64,000 nucleotides of DNA from Yponomeuta sedellus (taxonomy: Eukaryota; Arthropoda; Insecta; Lepidoptera; Yponomeutidae): the NCBI GenBank assembly GCA_934045075.1, contig OW203722.1, forward strand, positions 20,684,986 through 20,748,985. The letters are read 5' to 3'. Within the stretch, counting starts at the first letter, position 1. Each line of letters starts with the position of its first letter. Shown piece after piece: positions 30,776-41,520 of this stretch. The notes beneath the pieces were generated by a model. That model was not told the origin of the DNA. It did not search any database and saw only the letters and a list, made by a program, of their open reading frames with translations. The position numbers and the translations under genes are program-made.

Positions 30776-30967
30776 GTACTAGAGGTAAGTACTACCATGC
30801 TAGAGGTCCCGGGTTCGATCCCCGGCTGGGGACAAAAATAAAACCCCAGGTCTTGGATGTTTACATGTTTGTGATGGCGTTGTTTGTGGTTCCCACGACA
30901 CAGGGTACCCTAGTGTAGGGCCAGAAGCAATGTATGTGCCTGTCAGGTATGTAAATGTTATGTTATA
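30776..30967 (+). mobile_element. SINE-W with rearranged head
   Basis: The 5' half of the head is replaced by a GTAAGTACTAGAG direct duplication. From ACCATGCTAGAGGTCCCGGG on it is collinear with the family, to TGTAAATGTTATGTTAT. Confidence 0.82.
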
Positions 30968-31293
30968 TCCATCACATTTCTTGCGTCAGTTCTAATACTT
31001 TCAGAAGTTAATTCTACTTTCACTGTCACATGAAGGACTCACTCGAACAAAGCAAAACCATTAATTTCTAACAATCCGTGAAAATTTACGAAAACGCGGG
31101 CTGCAGTTCGCGCGTTTTTAATTTGATTTGTTTTTTTATTCAGCTGGCGGCGCAACTATGGGCCGTCGTACCAGCCAGTCTTTATTTCGAAAAATATTTG
31201 CGTTCGATATCTTTGGGCGCTGAAAACTAAGATCTGTTCCAAATTCAAAAAGTGCGCGGCAAAGATAATTGCGGCGCACTTAGAAAGAGGATT

Positions 31294-31811
31294 AATAGTT
31301 ATTTGTTATACAAGAGTGCAAAGTTGCTTTTTAACCGCGTGTTCAATTTTGACGACCGAGCAAGCGAAGGATTCTAAAATTGAATCACGAGCGCAGCGAG
31401 TGATTCAAAATTAGAATCCTGAGCCATCTCGGAAAGAGTATTTTTAATCTTCAATATCTGAGTGGAAAAGCCGTTTTCATTCTCTAGAGGATAACTCGTA
31501 AATTGAATTTAGAACATCGTGTGCACTAAGTTGGTGAATTAAAAAAGTGTACCTATCTTGTGATTGTAAACGTTTTTTTTTGCATTTAGTCATTTCCTCG
31601 CTGAGGTGGAATGAAAAGTTACGTGTTGCACTCGAGTGCAAATATTTTTCACCTCGTGCTCTTTTGAGTCCCTCGCTAACGCTCAGGATTCTAATTTTGA
31701 ATCACTCGCTGCGCTCGTGATTCAATTTTAGAATCCTTTGCTTGCTCAGTCATCAAAATTGAACACGCGGTTAAAAAGCAACTTTGCATTCTTGTATAAC
31801 AAATAACTATT
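31294..31811. mobile_element. fold-back element with 131-bp inverted arms
   Basis: Left arm 31294-31424 and right arm 31681-31811 are near-perfect reverse complements (AATAGTTATTTGTTATACAA; TAACCGCGTGTTCAATTTTG). Each arm contains a smaller hairpin with ATTGAATCACGAGCGCAGCG. The 256-bp centre has no coding potential. Confidence 0.88.
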
Positions 31812-32246
31812 GTACGAGTGTTTTTTTGAGTTAGTTTCTTTCTATGAGTTTTCTTACGGTAGATACAGAACGAAGCAAAGAAGAGAATAAATGCAAATAA
31901 ACGGTATCCACCAGCACCTTGATACTTTTTAAAATATTTATTTTCATCTCAAAATTCTTTATTGCACAAGAAATTAATCTGTACAAGGGTTAGCTGAATA
32001 CTAAAACGTATTTTCTTTCAGCTAATTATGGGTTATGTAGATTGCGATAGTAAAGTTTCTTAGGAAATAAATTACTAAGGTACCAATTATCAGTAATTTA
32101 TGAGGCAGTTCCGGATCTGACTCTAATATTTCATTTGAATTAGAACATTGCTTTACGCTTAGATTTCGTTTTTTATTTATGGTTCTGTAAATGTTGTAAG
32201 ACAATTTTAAGTACTGTTGTAAATAAACATTATTGTTGTTGTTAAT
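31812..32246. other. unassigned, with LINE-type tails
   Basis: AAATTCTTTATTGCACAAG (31953-31972) reads on the minus strand as a CAATAAAG-type LINE tail. AAACATTATTGTTGTTGTTA before 32246 is a plus-strand TTG tail. The middle has no domain. Confidence 0.4.
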
Positions 32247-32248
32247 GT

Positions 32249-32641
32249 CAACCCTTGGTATGCCCCGACTGCTGGGGCATGGGTCTCGTCCTGCATCGCA
32301 GGAAGGTTAGTCCATACTCCACCACGGGGGCCAAGTCTGAATTGGTGTAGGATTGTAAGACAGTGGCGAGCCTTACTGTCAGGTTATCAAGCCGCCCAAA
32401 GGCCTCTGACGACTCTCATGTAATGGAAGCATTTAAGCCATGTTAACGACTGCCATTACATGACAGTCGGCACCAACGTGCCTTGCGAAGCATGGCAACT
32501 TGCGAAGCACGGAAACGCCCAAAAATATGCTACTTGCGGTAGTCACGGGATGGTCACCCATCCAGCACCTGACCGAGCCTGTTGTTGCTTAACCCAAGTG
32601 ATTGATTCGATTCACTCGGTTTCAATAGGCCACGAGCGCTT
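32249..32641 (-). mobile_element. SINE-5S, near full length with small duplications
   Basis: Reverse complement of the family, from the CCCCGACTGCTGGGGCATGG end to CGAGCGCTT. It has two short internal direct duplications (CTCATGTAATGG / CCATTACATGACAG region, and CTTGCGAAGCAYGG twice), so it is longer than the others. Confidence 0.87.
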
Positions 32642-32750
32642 CTAATAAATAAAGATTGTTGGTGTGGCGTGTAAATAGCCACGACCAGATGTACTTGCGT
32701 ACGGATGAACTTTTTATTAAAATTAAATAAGTATCACGAGCCTATCAATA

Positions 32751-33182
32751 ATGGCCAATACGGAAAAGAAACAAGAAGTGACACCAGCACTGCGTAGCAA
32801 GAAACCCACTTACCTCTTCATCGAACGAGCGTACACCTTCAGCTCCACCATGCAGCAGGAGGGCGGTGGGCATCCAGACTCGATTTCGTACGAGAAGAAG
32901 AAGTGCCCTAGACCCGCCGGTCAACAATACACCGCAAGTCTTTGGGTCTCACTCCCACCGGGGGCACAAATTGACGCGGAATATGCAAATTATACCATTT
33001 TATTTATTTTTCACGTAGTTTTTCAATGTCCATGCCACAGAAATTTATTTGACATATATAAAACAAAAAATCGCTGTCAGCTTAACCAAAGAGAGCCAAA
33101 AAAAAACGTAAAATTGGCTCTACAAAAGACTGGCGGCGCCATCTCGGGAGCCTCCAGTGCAACCCGATTAACTCCAAAATAA
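32751..33182 (+). CDS. hypothetical open frame, 143 codons, doubtful
   Basis: Starts with a true ATG (MANTEKKQEVTP). The first about 70 residues are hydrophilic, with Lys/Arg and a GGGH segment. The rest (FIFHVVFQCPCHRN onward) looks like untranslated AT-rich sequence. No domain recognised. The surrounding 530 bp occurs once in the window. It may be an exon fragment, part of an unrecognised LTR element (a TGGCGCC motif lies nearby at 33130), or chance. Confidence 0.2.
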   Translation: MANTEKKQEVTPALRSKKPTYLFIERAYTFSSTMQQEGGGHPDSISYEKKKCPRPAGQQYTASLWVSLPPGAQIDAEYANYTILFIFHVVFQCPCHRNLFDIYKTKNRCQLNQREPKKNVKLALQKTGGAISGASSATRLTPK

Positions 33183-33800
33183 GCGGGCATTTGCACACAA
33201 GTACCCCCTTCTTGTAACTATGATGCTTCACACTGTTCTGTGATGCTTCACCAATTGTCTAATATAAATTAATCATCTATTGGTGCCAAGAGTGATCGGT
33301 TACATTAGTTCGTACAGAGTGCCTATGGCATAAGTGTATATTTAGTGACTCGAGAAGCGGCAGCGCTATTGTTACGGTATTTTATAATTTAACTGAACTA
33401 CCTCTTATATCAGCTGTAGGTTCGTAAATAGCACGAATACCGCCACTTTGTAGACCTTTCAACGTCTATCTATTTCCAGAATAGTCTATGTCTAGGTGAA
33501 TTGACACGACCTTTCTTGTTTCTAACTACGTCTTTGTCGCTCAATGGCGCATTGTATTCGTGTGAGTGAGAAGGAAATGTCAGAGGTGTAGTGTTAACAC
33601 TGTAATGCCAGATCTTTGATGCAGTAAAATGAGATAAGTAGTTTAGCTCAGCCGTCATAAGAATAAAGGTCGCAACTACCTCAAACTTAATTTCGAGTAA
33701 ATTTAAGTTTAGTGTAAAGTGATGCTTGAAGCATATCTGATAACCGATGATATTTATTTCATAATTATAGGGAAATATCACATATATTACTGTATTTTAG
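33183..33800. other. unassigned sequence
   Basis: GATGCTTCAC occurs twice (33221 and 33242). A 103-codon minus-strand frame (33470-33781) has no recognisable domain. Confidence 0.35.
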
Positions 33801-33805
33801 GCCAC

Positions 33806-33845
33806 ATAGCTATGTCCAGCAGTGGACTAGTATAGCCTGATGACG
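33806..33845 (+). mobile_element. RTE-type LINE tail stub
   Basis: ATAGCTATGTCCAGCAGTGG and TATAGCCTGATGACGA, the last 40 bp of an RTE end. Confidence 0.55.
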
Positions 33846-33859
33846 AAGGGCACTTAAAA

Positions 33860-34190
33860 GGTCTATTAATTACCGGAAAGGAATATTGCGTTGGTTTGGA
33901 CATGTGGGGAGGATGAAGGAAGATTGACGAAACAAATATATACTGCTAATGTTAGTGGAAGGGCTGGTAAGCGACGTCCCAGGTGGACATGCATTGACCA
34001 AATAGGGGATGTATTAGCAAAGGGGAAGATAAAAAGAACCCGGAACCGGCGTGCGAGCATGCAACCACTTATGAACGTTGATGAAGCGAAGGTGATCTGT
34101 CAGGATCGTGGCAGATGGCAGTCCCTGGTCTCTACCTACCCTTCCGGGATACAGGCGTGAGGCTATATATGTACGTATGTAATTACCGGT
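33860..34190 (+). pseudogene. TATG-tailed LINE C-terminal fragment, most complete copy
   Basis: Starts RWFGHVGRMKED, then a frameshift, then VSGRAGKRRPRW, DQIGDVLAKGKIKRTRNRRA, DEAKVICQDRGRWQSLVS and a stop after YPSGIQA. This is the C-terminal region of a LINE polyprotein beyond the reverse transcriptase. It ends GCGTGAGGCTATATATGTAC and GTATGTA. Shorter copies are at 15066, 26318, 48779, 56722 and 63408. Clade not assigned. Confidence 0.8.
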
Positions 34191-34199
34191 ACTTAGTTT

Positions 34200-34490
34200 A
34201 CCCTTTGTAGCTGCTAACTGATTACAAAAAGATATTACTCCTTTTAAAAAGTAAATAAACCGTATGATATGAAAGAAAGAAGTAGACAACACTTTGTGTA
34301 AAATTATGCAATTATGAGTTACGAGTCTACTTTATTTTTAGTTATATATTAAACGTTTCTAATCGCTATTATTTGTTACTTAAAACGTAATTAACCTTAT
34401 TTCCCTACGTTTCGGCAGCGTTACAGTTGACGTGGTCTCGGGTGGACTGAAGTGGCGAGTACAGTCAATTATTGTGGGTAATCAATTTGA
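34200..34490. other. unassigned, flank of the pentanucleotide array
   Basis: Includes CCTACGTTTCGGCAGCGTTA then GACGTGGTCTCG, a reversed piece of the repeat described at 28855. Confidence 0.4.
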
Positions 34491-37400
34491 TTTTATTTTA
34501 TTTTATTTTATTTTATTTTATTTTATTTTATTTTATTTTATTTTATTTTATTTTATTTTATTTTATTTTATTTTATTTTATTTTATTTTATTTTATTTTA
34601 TTTTATTTTATTTTATTTTATTTTATTTTATTTTATTTTATTTTATTTTATTTTATTTTATTTTATTTTATTTTATTTTATTTTATTTTATTTTATTTTA
34701 TTTTATTTTATTTTATTTTATTTTATTTTATTTTATTTTATTTTATTTTATTTTATTTTATTTTATTTTATTTTATTTTATTTTATTTTATTTTATTTTA
34801 TTTTATTTTATTTTATTTTATTTTATTTTATTTTATTTTATTTTATTTTATTTTATTTTATTTTATTTTATTTTATTTTATTTTATTTTATTTTATTTTA
34901 TTTTATTTTATTTTATTTTATTTTATTTTATTTTATTTTATTTTATTTTATTTTATTTTATTTTATTTTATTTTATTTTATTTTATTTTATTTTATTTTA
35001 TTTTATTTTATTTTATTTTATTTTATTTTATTTTATTTTACTTTACTTTACTTTACTTTACTTTACTTTACTTTACTTTACTTTACTTTACTTTACTTTA
35101 CTTTACTTTACTTTACTTTACTTTACTTTACTTTACTTTACTTTACTTTACTTTACTTTACTTTACTTTACTTTACTTTACTTTACTTTACTTTACTTTA
35201 CTTTACTTTACTTTACTTTACTTTACTTTACTTTACTTTACTTTACTTTACTTTACTTTACTTTACTTTACTTTACTTTACTTTACTTTACTTTACTTTA
35301 CTTTACTTTACTTTACTTTACTTTACTTTACTTTACTTTACTTTACTTTACTTTACTTTACTTTACTTTACTTTACTTTACTTTACTTTACTTTACTTTA
35401 CTTTACTTTACTTTACTTTACTTTACTTTACTTTACTTTACTTTACTTTACTTTACTTTACTTTACTTTACTTTACTTTACTTTACTTTACTTTACTTTA
35501 CTTTACTTTACTTTACTTTACTTTACTTTACTTTACTTTACTTTACTTTACTTTACTTTACTTTACTTTACTTTACTTTACTTTACTTTACTTTACTTTA
35601 CTTTACTTTACTTTACTTTACTTTACTTTACTTTACTTTACTTTACTTTACTTTACTTTACTTTACTTTACTTTACTTTACTTTACTTTACTTTACTTTA
35701 CTTTACTTTACTTTACTTTACTTTACTTTACTTTACTTTACTTTACTTTACTTTACTTTACTTTACTTTACTTTACTTTACTTTACTTTACTTTACTTTA
35801 CTTTACTTTACTTTACTTTACTTTACTTTACTTTACTTTACTTTACTTTACTTTACTTTACTTTACTTTACTTTACTTTACTTTACTTTACTTTACTTTA
35901 CTTTACTTTACTTTACTTTACTTTACTTTACTTTACTTTACTTTACTTTACTTTACTTTACTTTACTTTACTTTACTTTACTTTACTTTACTTTACTTTA
36001 CTTTACTTTACTTTACTTTACTTTACTTTACTTTACTTTACTTTACTTTACTTTACTTTACTTTACTTTACTTTACTTTACTTTACTTTACTTTACTTTA
36101 CTTTACTTTACTTTACTTTACTTTACTTTACTTTACTTTACTTTACTTTACTTTACTTTACTTTACTTTACTTTACTTTACTTTACTTTACTTTACTTTA
36201 CTTTACTTTACTTTACTTTACTTTACTTTACTTTACTTTACTTTACTTTACTTTACTTTACTTTACTTTACTTTACTTTACTTTACTTTACTTTACTTTA
36301 CTTTACTTTACTTTACTTTACTTTACTTTACTTTACTTTACTTTACTTTACTTTACTTTACTTTACTTTACTTTACTTTACTTTACTTTACTTTACTTTA
36401 CTTTACTTTACTTTACTTTACTTTACTTTACTTTACTTTACTTTACTTTACTTTACTTTACTTTACTTTACTTTACTTTACTTTACTTTACTTTACTTTA
36501 CTTTACTTTACTTTACTTTACTTTACTTTACTTTACTTTACTTTACTTTACTTTACTTTACTTTACTTTACTTTACTTTACTTTACTTTACTTTACTTTA
36601 CTTTACTTTACTTTACTTTACTTTACTTTACTTTACTTTACTTTACTTTACTTTACTTTACTTTACTTTACTTTACTTTACTTTACTTTACTTTACTTTA
36701 CTTTACTTTACTTTACTTTACTTTACTTTACTTTACTTTACTTTACTTTACTTTACTTTACTTTACTTTACTTTACTTTACTTTACTTTACTTTACTTTA
36801 CTTTACTTTACTTTACTTTACTTTACTTTACTTTACTTTACTTTACTTTACTTTACTTTACTTTACTTTACTTTACTTTACTTTACTTTACTTTACTTTA
36901 CTTTACTTTACTTTACTTTACTTTACTTTACTTTACTTTACTTTACTTTACTTTACTTTACTTTACTTTACTTTACTTTACTTTACTTTACTTTACTTTA
37001 CTTTACTTTACTTTACTTTACTTTACTTTACTTTACTTTACTTTACTTTACTTTACTTTACTTTACTTTACTTTACTTTACTTTACTTTACTTTACTTTA
37101 CTTTACTTTACTTTACTTTACTTTACTTTACTTTACTTTACTTTACTTTACTTTACTTTACTTTACTTTACTTTACTTTACTTTACTTTACTTTACTTTA
37201 CTTTACTTTACTTTACTTTACTTTACTTTACTTTACTTTACTTTACTTTACTTTACTTTACTTTACTTTACTTTACTTTACTTTACTTTACTTTACTTTA
37301 CTTTACTTTACTTTACTTTACTTTACTTTACTTTACTTTACTTTACTTTACTTTACTTTACTTTACTTTACTTTACTTTACTTTACTTTACTTTACTTTA

Positions 37401-37842
37401 CTTTACTTTACTTTACTTTACTTTACTTTACTTTACTTTACTTTACTTTACTTTACTTTACTTTACTTTACTTTACTTTACTTTACTTTACTTTACTTTA
37501 CTTTACTTTACTTTACTTTACTTTACTTTACTTTACTTTACTTTACTTTACTTTACTTTACTTTACTTTACTTTACTTTACTTTACTTTACTTTACTTTA
37601 CTTTACTTTACTTTACTTTACTTTACTTTACTTTACTTTACTTTACTTTACTTTACTTTACTTTACTTTACTTTACTTTACTTTACTTTACTTTACTTTA
37701 CTTTACTTTACTTTACTTTACTTTACTTTACTTTACTTTACTTTACTTTACTTTACTTTACTTTACTTTACTTTACTTTACTTTACTTTACTTTACTTTA
37801 CTTTACTTTACTTTACTTTATTTTATTTTATTTTATTTTATT
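34491..37842. repeat. giant pentanucleotide array TTTTA/CTTTA
   Basis: 110 perfect TTTTA units (34491-35040), then 556 perfect CTTTA units (35041-37820), then 4 TTTTA units (37821-37840). I see no interruption in 3.35 kb. The long frames across it (about 1150 codons of YFTLL or YFILF) are translations of the repeat, not genes. Confidence 0.98.
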
Positions 37843-38619
37843 AAGGACACTATTAGTAATCACTATTAATTTTTCGCAGCTGGCCAACACACAACACTCA
37901 CTACGCCGACGGACAGGTCCGGTGATAAGGCGCGTGACTTGTATTTACTTAGCACTGGATTCCATGTACTACTATAAATACATACTACTTTATTTTTATT
38001 TATTTGTTTGGGAAAATTTCATGTGCAGATAATGGATACGTTATATTTTACAATATTAGTAATAGACTTATCTGTCCTACGTATCATACTCATTTACAGT
38101 TAACGCAGGTAGTATAAGAGCGGGAAGCCCTTTCTATTATCTAATATGACAAAAAGTTATCAAAGAGAACTAAGCATAGACCACGTTAGCAAATTACACG
38201 TTATTTAGCTAGACCAGCAATCAGAATACAGTAAATTATACACCATTACCCAAAATTGAGCGAACGAATTGTTGAATAGGTCAACCGAGGCCATGCGTTT
38301 GTTCTGCAAATTGGGGCCTTGACACCGGCGTTCGTGTTACTCTTGTGGACAGCAAAAAGGTCAGTTTGTAAAAACTCGTTCAAGCACAACCATAGGGTAA
38401 CAAGAAACTTAATGAGGAACTTAAATTACAATTGTATTTACAATTTTAGAAAAATGTTATTGTAGGGATACTTCCCAAAACTACTTAGCAGTATATGCAT
38501 AATCCAGCTCCAATTGTCGGATGATATATTGTCGTGAGTACGTAAACCTGATTCACATTCATGAAGCCATGACTCCCGGTGCTAATGTTATAAACCTTAA
38601 GGTTAGAAGCCTTAAAGAG
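37843..38619. other. unassigned AT-rich sequence
   Basis: No element recognised. The first 20 bases (ACACTATTAGTAATCAC) may belong to the element interrupted by the array. Confidence 0.35.
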
Positions 38620-38622
38620 TAA

Positions 38623-38760
38623 CCCCCTTATTCATAATGGTCCGCTAACTTAAAACAGCTGCTAAAGAGTGTTCTTTTTCATTCTGACTTAGGTCAATAG
38701 AATAAGACAGAGCGAGAATTAGCAATGCTTTAAGTTAGCAGACTATTATGAATAAGGGGG
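38623..38760. mobile_element. MITE family 2 with a TAA target duplication
   Basis: 138 bp. The left end CCCCCTTATTCATAATGGTC and the right end, reverse-complemented (CCCCCTTATTCATAATAGTC), match over about 32 bp with a few changes. Perfect TAA duplication at 38620-38622 and 38761-38763, as in PIF/Harbinger-type elements. Non-autonomous. Confidence 0.9.
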
Positions 38761-38763
38761 TAA

Positions 38764-39235
38764 AAGATTAATAACCACAAGGGTTTGGCGCCGAATCGCC
38801 GTGGTTTGGCGATTTTAACCGCTTAGGTGAACTTCTTAAACTTTAATGTTATAAATGTAAAATTATAAAGCCTAACTGTTGCATAATATAGTGACTTATA
38901 TAGTTTGTCAGTTACATATAAGTGAGGTATGAATTTAAAATATACGTAGATAGATATAATATTTATCTCTATATATACTATTAAATATGTATATTATTTT
39001 TAGTTACTATAAAAGGAAATATTTGTGTAATGAGTGTGTATATTATAAGTATCTATTGTGCATTAAACAACGTAAAGTAAAAAAAGAAGTGATAAAATAA
39101 ATAGGTAGTTTTAGATTCTTATTTTTCTTGTGGAGGATTTTTAGCGATCTTTTGCTGTCTGTTTTATTATACAAAATATTTTCTTTTAAAATAACACACG
39201 TTATTTAAATTTTCACTTCTGATTGGCATGACGGA
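38764..39235. other. unassigned AT-rich sequence
   Basis: Short TATA/GATA-rich runs; no gene or repeat recognised. Confidence 0.35.
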
Positions 39236-39239
39236 GGTA

Positions 39240-39625
39240 GGTAGAGATAGTGGTAGGTAGGAGGTGGGTTCGATTCCCACTAGAGGCCGCCGTACATTTG
39301 TACAACTTGCCTCAAAGTGGGGTGTATTTATTGATTTTGATTATAATATACTTGTACTTAAACTTGAGTTGATGTTATCCATTGAACACTCAAACTGTAT
39401 ACATTAGAGACAGTGTCCTTGGTTTTGGAGAAGTGGAAGCCAGGAGATCCATAGCACGGGGTAAACCTATTTTGGACTCCTGTATCCTACTATATAATTT
39501 AACATTGTAATAATAATGGGTTACTAATTTTAAGTGCATTGTGTAGGTACTGGAGAAAATTAATATATTTGTATTTCCTTCTTTGTCTTGTCCTTGCCTT
39601 GTTACTATAGCACAGGGTTGTTAGG
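39240..39625 (+). mobile_element. SINE-X, tRNA-like, partial
   Basis: B box GGGTTCGATTCCCACTAG (39268-39287), then GCCGCCGTACATTTGTACAA. A TTGTTACTATAGCACAGGG block at 39598 resembles 55100 and 56990. The A-box half is missing. Confidence 0.55.
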
Positions 39626-39766
39626 TTTTCTGTCCAGGAAGCCGATTCTTGCCCATGCCAATTGAAAGCGTAGACGCAAAATATTTGAAAGCTTATATAT
39701 TTGTATCACAAACATAAGATAAGTTAACTCGACAGAGTCGATAGACATTTACTTTCTCTTTTGAAT

Positions 39767-40228
39767 TCAATGTAGTATGGATTGTATATTTATCCTATCT
39801 ATCCAGCCCATGAAAGAAGCCCACTGCTGGGTATAGGCCTCTTCCATTTCACGCCAACTCTCCCGGTCCCTAACCAATCTCGACCACTTACCCCCGGCCG
39901 CTTTTTTAATGTCATCCCTCCAACGGGCAAGTGGTCTACCCACCGAACGACGACTGGTTCTTGGCCACCACTCCGTGACTGCCCTTGTCCACCTTCCGTC
40001 ATCCCGTCTCATCAGGTGTCCCGCCCATCTCCACTTCAACTTTGTGATCCGTGTGCCCACATCTTCGACTCTGGTCTTTTGTCGGATTGCAACGTTGCGC
40101 ACTCGATCAACAAGTGAAATGCCTAACATGGCTCGCTCCATGGCTCTCTGTGTGACTTGGATTTTTTCCATGTTAGCCTTTGTGAGCGTCCACATTTCGG
40201 CACCGTACGTGAGGATGGGTAGAATTCA
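39767..40228 (-). pseudogene. RTE LINE C-terminal region
   Basis: After a TGA at 40226-40228 in the same frame (where sister copies at 59.5 kb have Cys) come LTYGAEMWTLTK, QRAMERAMLGISLVDRVRN, KLKWRWAGHLMRRDDGRW and SRRSVGRPLARWRDDIKKAA. This region lies downstream of the polymerase in RTE-like proteins; its exact role is not known to me. Confidence 0.9.
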
Positions 40229-41520
40229 TTGGTTAAATGCCTTGGTCTTTAGGCATTGTGGGATTTTCGCTTTAAAGATGTCGTCCAGCTTCTTAAAGAC
40301 AGCCCATCCCAACTGGATTCGTCTAGCGATCTCTTTCTCCTGAGAGCATTGGCTGAATGACAAAGTATGGCCAAGATAGACGTACTCATCGACTACTTCT
40401 AACACAGAATTACCGATCTTTATGACCGGAGCCTGTACTTCAGTGGGATGATTTGCCATGATTTGCGTCTTAGCCATATTCATCCTCAAGCCAACCCTCA
40501 GGGATGCTTCGTGCAATTCTGCGAGCATGGTCTGGAGGTCATTAGCGTCCTCAGCTAAGATGATTAGGTCGTCAGCAAAACGCAGGTGCGACAAGCGAGC
40601 TCCGTTGATGTTGATGCCTCTTTCACCCCAGTAGATCGTCTTTACGACGTCTTCAAGGACATTGGTAAAGAGCTTGGGTGAAAGAGTGTCACCTTGTCGG
40701 ACGCCTCGCTGCAAAGGCACGGGGTCGGTGAGCGAGTGCATGCGCACCTGCATTGTGGCGGCTCTATACAGTTCTCGGAGTAGGTCCACATACCGTTTGT
40801 CAATGCCACAGCGATGGAGAGAGTGGAACACAGCCCAGTGTTCGACACTGTCGAAAGCCTTTTCGTTGTCAACGAAAGTGAAGCATAAGGTTGTATTCTT
40901 TGCACTTCTCCATCAACTGTTTGACACTATGGAAACCCTGCTTGCTCGACCGGCTGGTATTCGTCGAACAGTTTGGTCAGTCTGTTGCATAGGGTCTTTG
41001 CAAACAGCTTATAGACCTGGGAGAGAAGACTGATAGGACGGTAGTTAGACAGCTTCTTTCTGTCTCCTTTCTTATGCAGGATCGTGACGATAGCATTGTT
41101 CCATGCCTTGGGTGTTATGCATCCGTTGAAAACTTTGTTGAAGAGCTCTGTTAGCACCTCCAGTACGGCGAGACCACCTCTCTGCATCATCTCTACGTAC
41201 ACACCATCTTCGCCAGATGCCTTACCACGTTTCATCTTACTAAGAGCAAAGGCAACTTCGTCCTCTATGACGGGCGGTAGAGGTTCGTCTTCTAGGTGCT
41301 CTATGGGCTCTGCTCGGATGTCCGCAGCATCTGGCAAGTTTGGTTCGGCAGTTTTTGATGCATAAAGCACTGCGTAAAACTCTTCTACCGTTTTGAGAAT
41401 GCGGTCACGATCTGAGGTAATAAGATCAGTGTTAGTCGTTAATTTGTTGATTTCAGATCTACCCTTGTTCAATTTTCTTTGGAAGACTTTGGGTCCTCTG
41501 TTGTCTGATATGGTCTTTTT
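40229..41520 (-). pseudogene. RTE LINE reverse transcriptase domain
   Basis: 41472-40927 carries KMKRGKASGEDGV, AIVTILHKKGDRKKLSNYRP and ISLLSQVYKLFAK (fingers and early palm). 40831-40229 carries VPLQRGVRQGDTLSPKLF and LRFADDLIILAEDAND with the catalytic FADD box. Between them (40831-40927) a stop, a small deletion and a frameshift disrupt the KAFDSVEHW palm segment. It copies RNA into DNA at the nicked target in living relatives; dead here. Confidence 0.92.

Noticed and set aside
34432..38032. Plus-strand open frames of about 1150-1190 codons (YFTLL/YFILF repeats)
   Set aside because: They are the TTTTA/CTTTA microsatellite read as codons; the absence of stops follows from the unit sequence.
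39782..40343. Plus-strand frames of 111 and 144 codons
   Set aside because: Shadows of the minus-strand RTE coding sequence.
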